The translations under genes were made by a program, and so were the position numbers. A stretch of DNA of 64,000 bases from Brassica napus (Eukaryota > Streptophyta > Magnoliopsida > Brassicales > Brassicaceae): NCBI RefSeq assembly GCF_020379485.1, contig NC_063450.1:51793374-51857373 (forward strand), given 5' to 3'. The stretch's first letter is position 1. Every line of letters starts with the position of its first letter. The notes below the pieces were generated by a model. It was not told the DNA's origin. It worked only from the letters and a program-made list of their open reading frames with translations, and searched no databases. Positions 58,760-64,000 of this stretch are shown one piece after another.

Positions 58760-61250
58760 AAGGGTTAACATAAAATTTAATTTTTATAAATATTTTTTAA
58801 ACCCTTTTGATTCACGTTACTTCTGTGGTTTCGTTTTGGGGTAAAGTTCTTTACTTTAATTTTGACCATATTATATCTTGACAAATGGTTATCACCACCA
58901 ACTACTTCAAAGTTCAATCTAACTAAATTATTCAACCTTATACATTCAGTTTAAATTGTATACTAAATAAGTAAATATGAATACAGTGACCTATTTACGG
59001 ATAATTAATAGCTAAAACGCTCACTAAAACCACTTCTAAAATATGTAGATCCACCAAAAACTGTATAAATATATTTAATAACATAATTTAGATGTTTAGA
59101 AAATAATCACTATTTTTACTAACTTTTCGAACAATTGTAATTTTTGGGGAAAATGTAGTTACTATATAAAAACAAAAATCAGTGTATGGATTTATTGTAT
59201 GTATTTTGGAAACAGAAATTTGTTTCAAATAAAAATTTATATTTAACTAAACAAGAGTGGTCCACTGATAGGCAAATTTTTGAGAAGTTAAATTATTTGG
59301 GTTCCAAACAATTCCACGACATTGAATTTGAATAACCATGCAGATATGTTGATATGATTTATGTTTTTATCTGAATAATTGAACAAAAATTATTAGTGGA
59401 CTGCATTTAAAAATAAAATAGTCTACGCTTTTTTATAAGTTTGAAATATCTCAGGTTAATAAAAAAACTTGTATTCTAAAACTTTTTTGGTTAAAGATCT
59501 ATTCCAAAAATCTAAGAAATGAAAAAGTATTCTTGCTTGTCAATCATGACAAGATCATACAAATGCCATGGAGATTTTTCCTTGGATAAATAGTTTTGAC
59601 TCATTTTCCACGAATAGTTATGTGACACTATCTTAACTTAATTTTTTTTATATTAAACACTATGACACATTTTAGATTATCATTGGCATCTCCAATGTAT
59701 TGTATACGTGTGCGTGTTATGGGAACAGTGGCTATCATCACAAACTGGGAAGACTTGGTTTTGAAGCGGAGAACGACATGTGCCTAACAATGTACAATGG
59801 CAACAGCTATGGTAAATAATGAAATATAGTATCAATATATCATTTGCATTTATTTATTGGATCACAAGTGGTCTGGTCTAGAGAATGATAAACAATTTGG
59901 ATTCTTTTGGGTGTACCATATCATACTTAGCGTTTCGTATATATTTAATTAGTCTGCAAGAACGCATTGAACTTATAATAAACGACTAACCGTTAATAAG
60001 TAATGATTTAGCCTTTCGCGAAAATAAAAAGATACCTGATCTATTTTCTTGGTTTCTTCTCTTGTGAATGCACGCCTGGCATAGTTGCAGACTTGTATAA
60101 TATGATTAATAGGTTTTGGGTTTGTAAGTCCATACATTCTTCGAGTTTTGTATTTGAACCATGTAATTTTTAATTAAAAAAAAAGAATGCGAGTAAACCC
60201 TTTTCAACGCAAATGAAACTTATGACTTCTAAAACTCATATTTGGGGGGTTGGTGATTCCGTGTATGGATGATCACCTTGAACCACGAATTTAGTAACGT
60301 AAGGCGGCGGGCCTGTTTATTTCCATTGACAATTTTGAGTTTGATTATTCAAACAATAGCGATTAAGCTTAACTAAGAACATAAATATTATGCTGAGATT
60401 ATTTGATTAAATATCTTAAACCTTTTTTTAAACTAAATCTTCTACAAATTCGAAATGTAACTTTTCTCTTAGTGGCATTATATGATATATCATCACAATA
60501 ATATGAGTAAACAAATTTTTGGTTTTAATAAATACTTTCTGCTGAAATTACATCAAATAAAATAGACTATTTAAATATAACATTCTCTTCATCGTTATTA
60601 ATGGTTGAAAAACAATTGACTCTGCTAAATAAGAGAGGAAGACAATAAACAGAGAAATGTCTATAAACTGTAATTGTACGTTGATTGGTAGAATGTAACT
60701 GCATACTTATATTCGTCGTCCATACAAGTATTAACATCAAATGAAGCATAGTATTCTATTACAAGCTGTAATATAAAGCACTTCATTTAAACAATGCCAC
60801 ATAAAAAATCAATTACATTTATTAATCGAGCGCGTAAGCGAGAGACTATTAATGAAGTATATGCTGGATCGGCTTGCATAGTCGTGAGTTGAAACAACCG
60901 TTTTCGTCTACTTTAAATCCAAAACTTTTACTACAGTTAAGTAATACTGTTATATAATACTTATGAATGTATTATATATGTATCAGGGCAACATTATTGC
61001 AGGAACTTTAATTTTAGTCCTTAGAATTTTTTATTATTATTATTATGGTAAGGACATTGTTAAGAAACTTTATGTAATGTGATGATTATTGGTGGGACTT
61101 TAACATATCCGACAACTTCTTCTTCTGCGTGTAAAATAAAAATTATCCTTGATCCTTGTACAATTTTTCCCGCAAAATAACAACAAAAATTGCTAGCAGA
61201 CTAGAGACAAGTGTAACACAATGTCACCTTCTTGAGATAAAAATGGAACA
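58760..61250. other. 2.5 kb AT-rich intergenic, no gene
   Basis: No ORF above 60 codons with recognisable content, no clear MITE ends. Short simple repeats only. Confidence 0.5.
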
Positions 61251-61253
61251 GAA

Positions 61254-62160
61254 ACAGCAACTCAAAAGTCTAGCAGACATCTAAAGATTGGTATCCTTCT
61301 GCAACATAACTTTACAATTTTGTTCACAATCAAATCTTTGTTGAGAGTACACGAATCATATAACCTAAAGTCAGCTTGCCCAGTTGAATATTAAAGAAAA
61401 GAGCTTACCCGTCGTTTGGACGCGGAGTTCTCTTGTACTTAGATTTTGTTGATCTTGAAGGCGCCATTAGCTAAGCCTCTTCTATACAACCTTTTCAAAA
61501 CTGAAACCATGTTTAGTTTTACCAAAGATTCAAAACCCAATAGCACTATAAATCACAAAAGCTCAATCCTACATCTATCTGTTAATACAGCAAGCAGAAA
61601 CCTAATTGATTCTACAATTGCTTCATCTATCAGTTTCAACAGTACTTCCGCTCAAACCCCGAAGAAATGATTAAGATATAGCTTTCTCCGAATTTGAAAT
61701 CAATCTCCTTAAGCAACTCTAGGTTAGTTTATACTCGGCAAATTCGAATCACACGACCTGAAACCTCTCGATTTTAAGCTTCAAATTTCAAATCGAAAGC
61801 TCACAAATTCAAAGAAACAATGAATTGAGCTCAATTGTTTCAATATTTCATGAGAATAAACAAAAGTAGAAATCGAAACTAATTGATCAGAACAAAAATC
61901 AAACAAATTCGGTATACTGTTATCGTTTAGATGTATTCATCGACGAGGTAGATCAAAGATTCAACAAAAATTCAACGGAAAACAACATACCTTTTTTTAT
62001 CGAAAACGGAGGAGAATCCAAGGATGTCGAGTCTGGAGACAACAGATCGGTCTTGTGTTGCGAACTAACCGAGAGGATTTCGTTTGCGGGATGAAATCGT
62101 CGGAACACCTATCTCCAAATGCTTCACCGTCGAGAGCGAAGCGAATCGGGAGAGGAAGAA
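61254..62160 (-). CDS. small unidentified spliced locus or truncated gene start
   Basis: On the minus strand there is a leader ending at 61991 with donor AAAG/GTATGT. An exon at 61409-61467 starts MAPSRSTKSKYKRTPRPND and ends GG/GTAAGC. After an acceptor TGTTGCAG/AAGG near 61303 the frame reads GRIPIFRCLLDF and stops. That would give a basic peptide of about 32 residues. Consensus splice sites and a GC-richer leader suggest a real transcription unit. The peptide may be the first exon of a gene whose remainder has been lost. I do not recognise it. Coordinates of the 5' end are approximate. Confidence 0.3.
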
Positions 62161-62169
62161 GCACGACTT

Positions 62170-64000
62170 CAATCCATGCTCACAAGCTGCCAGCTAGCAC
62201 GTAAGGACCAAAAAAAAAAGTTCTTAGTTAAGGTCGTCCTTCATTTTATTGCTTATTTTTTATTTTCTTTTCAGCCCAAAATATCTAAGGACGCGGCCCA
62301 AAGACAGCAATAATGTTGCCCTCAATGACCATCATCTGTATAGGTGCTATGCGGAAGTAATGCACAGTACATCGGTACGAGCTGGATATCACAAATTAAA
62401 GATCCTATATGTGCGAGAAAATGTTAGACTTAATGGTGGAAGAATTAAATACTATGGATTGGCAAGTGACAACATAACATATAAAGGAAAACATTAAAAT
62501 ATAACAATTTTAATGTTATCAGCCCATGTGGTCCTTAATGGTTTGCTTGTGAGTTGTGATTGCTTTGCCCCAAAAATCATAAATCATTGCATGGGGTAAG
62601 TACGAAAAGAGAGCTAGAGGTATCATTTACGTTTCATAATATTTAGTCTTTGAGCAAACTATAATATTATGTTCGAAAAATAGTTTTCATCTTATTAAAC
62701 ATCAAATGAAGCATAGTATTCTATTACACTAGGGATATATGGTTCTATTCTATATGTATCAAAAGCAAGAATGCGAATCCAAACCGGCTTTATTAAGTTT
62801 AGATCAGATTGGTTTTTACAAAATGATCAGTCTCAGGAACAACTCTGGTTGAGCCTATTTACGATCAGCATGACCTATTAATTTGTAAATTAATTATTAA
62901 ATCTTCTCGCAAAGTTCCTGCAAATAAAGGCCCAGATTGATATATTATACTATATGCTTTTCAGTATTTTGATCTCACTAATATCATCATTTTTTTGAAC
63001 GAATCATCATATTAAAATAGGAAATGTAGTTAAAATAGCCTAGTGGGTTTATTATATCAGGCTAGTGGTTCGTCATACCAAAGTTGGGAGGTGTGGAATT
63101 GTTTTAATTGAATACTAAAAGGTCGGGTATATTTTTTGTTTTACATCTTTTTAAGTCTTTTCAATTGGTAATTTAAATATAGGTCTAATGGCATAAAGCA
63201 TAATAAATAATATTCTAAATAATGATAAAGATAAAAGAAATAATAGCTGGACCATACTTTTATCAATGGGTCACACTGCTATTTTAATAGAATAGATACA
63301 ATCATCATAGATTTCATAAGTGGCGTGTGTTTTGGCATAACATACACTAGACAGTTTACTTACGTCGGTAGAAACTTGAAAGCCGAAAGTTTGCTCTTTA
63401 TTTTCTTTTGATTGTGTTGAAGAAGAGTGTATAAAATATGCTTACAACAAATTCTTCAGCTTAATAATTAAAACTTTATCACAAAAGGGGCTCAGACTTG
63501 TAAATGGGTACATATATGGTCCATCCGATCAACATAATCATGCACTTTGTAGCACTTTTATGGCAATTTAAAGAAATCGCACCAACCGAAACATGCCACA
63601 TTACTAATAAATGCATAAAATTAAAGAAAGTCAGATTTCTATAGCAAACTGTCGTGAAATCTTAGTGATCTTTAGTTTATTGCTTTCTCGGCAACAAATC
63701 CACTTATGTTATGGACACATAACACAAAGTTACAGAAAAATATGGTCGCAAAGAAGATTATCTATGTGCGGAAAGGTCAGATGATCATCTCTTTCTTTCC
63801 TAATCCATTTAATTTTTTTTAAACGTAGCTTCATATCGTATATTAATATGGAGAAGAAATGTTATTCTCGTAGAGGTTGTATACAAGACAATGAGGACGA
63901 TACAAATAGCAAAGTTTGGAGTTTAAATATTTTGCTAGTGTATCTGCTGCTTTGCATCTTTTCTTGGAACCAAGTTGAATTGAACATTACAGTTTGAGTT
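62170..64000. other. AT-rich end of window, no recognised gene
   Basis: No coding region with supporting features. The sequence CATCAAATGAAGCATAGTAT plus TCTATTACA at 62700 repeats a stretch at 60737, suggesting a short dispersed or duplicated segment. Confidence 0.45.

Overview
This is nuclear plant DNA, almost certainly from the family Brassicaceae and probably the Brassica/Raphanus lineage. The intergenic sequence is AT-rich, genes have short GT-AG introns, and there are many transposons typical of dicots. The unique genes run in this order: a class III peroxidase, plasma-membrane H+-ATPase genes of the AHA2 type, and a VIN3-like/VEL1 gene. From memory this is the order on Arabidopsis chromosome 4 (PRX45 At4g30170, AHA2 At4g30190, VEL1 At4g30200). 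The small bHLH gene I remember between peroxidase and AHA2 is not seen.

Layout. 0-8.5 kb is mostly transposon debris: a Ty1/copia pol with one in-frame stop, a LINE 3' end, a hAT-like remnant, a Mutator-type MITE carrying telomere-like repeats, and two related Tourist-like MITEs. The peroxidase (4 exons, intact) is at 8.5-10.2 kb. A 1.38-kb non-autonomous retroposon with a perfect 16-bp target duplication is at 11.1-12.5 kb. AHA2 copy 1 (minus strand, 11 coding exons, 948 codons) is at 12.7-16.9 kb. Between 18.5 and 25.6 kb lie a TRIM-like element, a MITE and a complete but decayed 5.9-kb copia element with 141/142-bp LTRs. AHA2 copy 2 (minus) is at 25.8-29.8 kb. AHA2 copy 3 (plus) is at 47.9-51.9 kb. 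A decayed fasciclin-like gene is at 53.4-54.1 kb and the VEL1-like gene (minus) at 55.7-58.6 kb. A small unidentified spliced locus sits near 61.3-62.2 kb, and the rest is AT-rich sequence without recognised genes.

The most notable structure is the AHA2 cluster. Copies 2 and 3 lie in the arms of a large inverted duplication (about 25.6-33.8 kb against 42.6-51.9 kb). The spacer contains a CACTA element and fragments of a glycine-rich RNA-binding protein gene. Flanking and distal parts of the arms are clearly diverged. A tract of about 4.08 kb (25948-30030 and 47635-51718), from just upstream of the TATA box through the start of the last intron, is almost identical even in introns and homopolymers. 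That pattern points to recent gene conversion between inverted paralogues, or to an assembly error that should be excluded. All three H+-ATPase genes are open and keep the catalytic Asp329, Asp684 and C-terminal Tyr-Thr-Val, so the locus may supply three doses of proton pump. Each copy carries a shared upstream sequence module. In copy 2 that module is duplicated, and its outer copy has been hit by a Helitron whose empty site is preserved in the paralogues.
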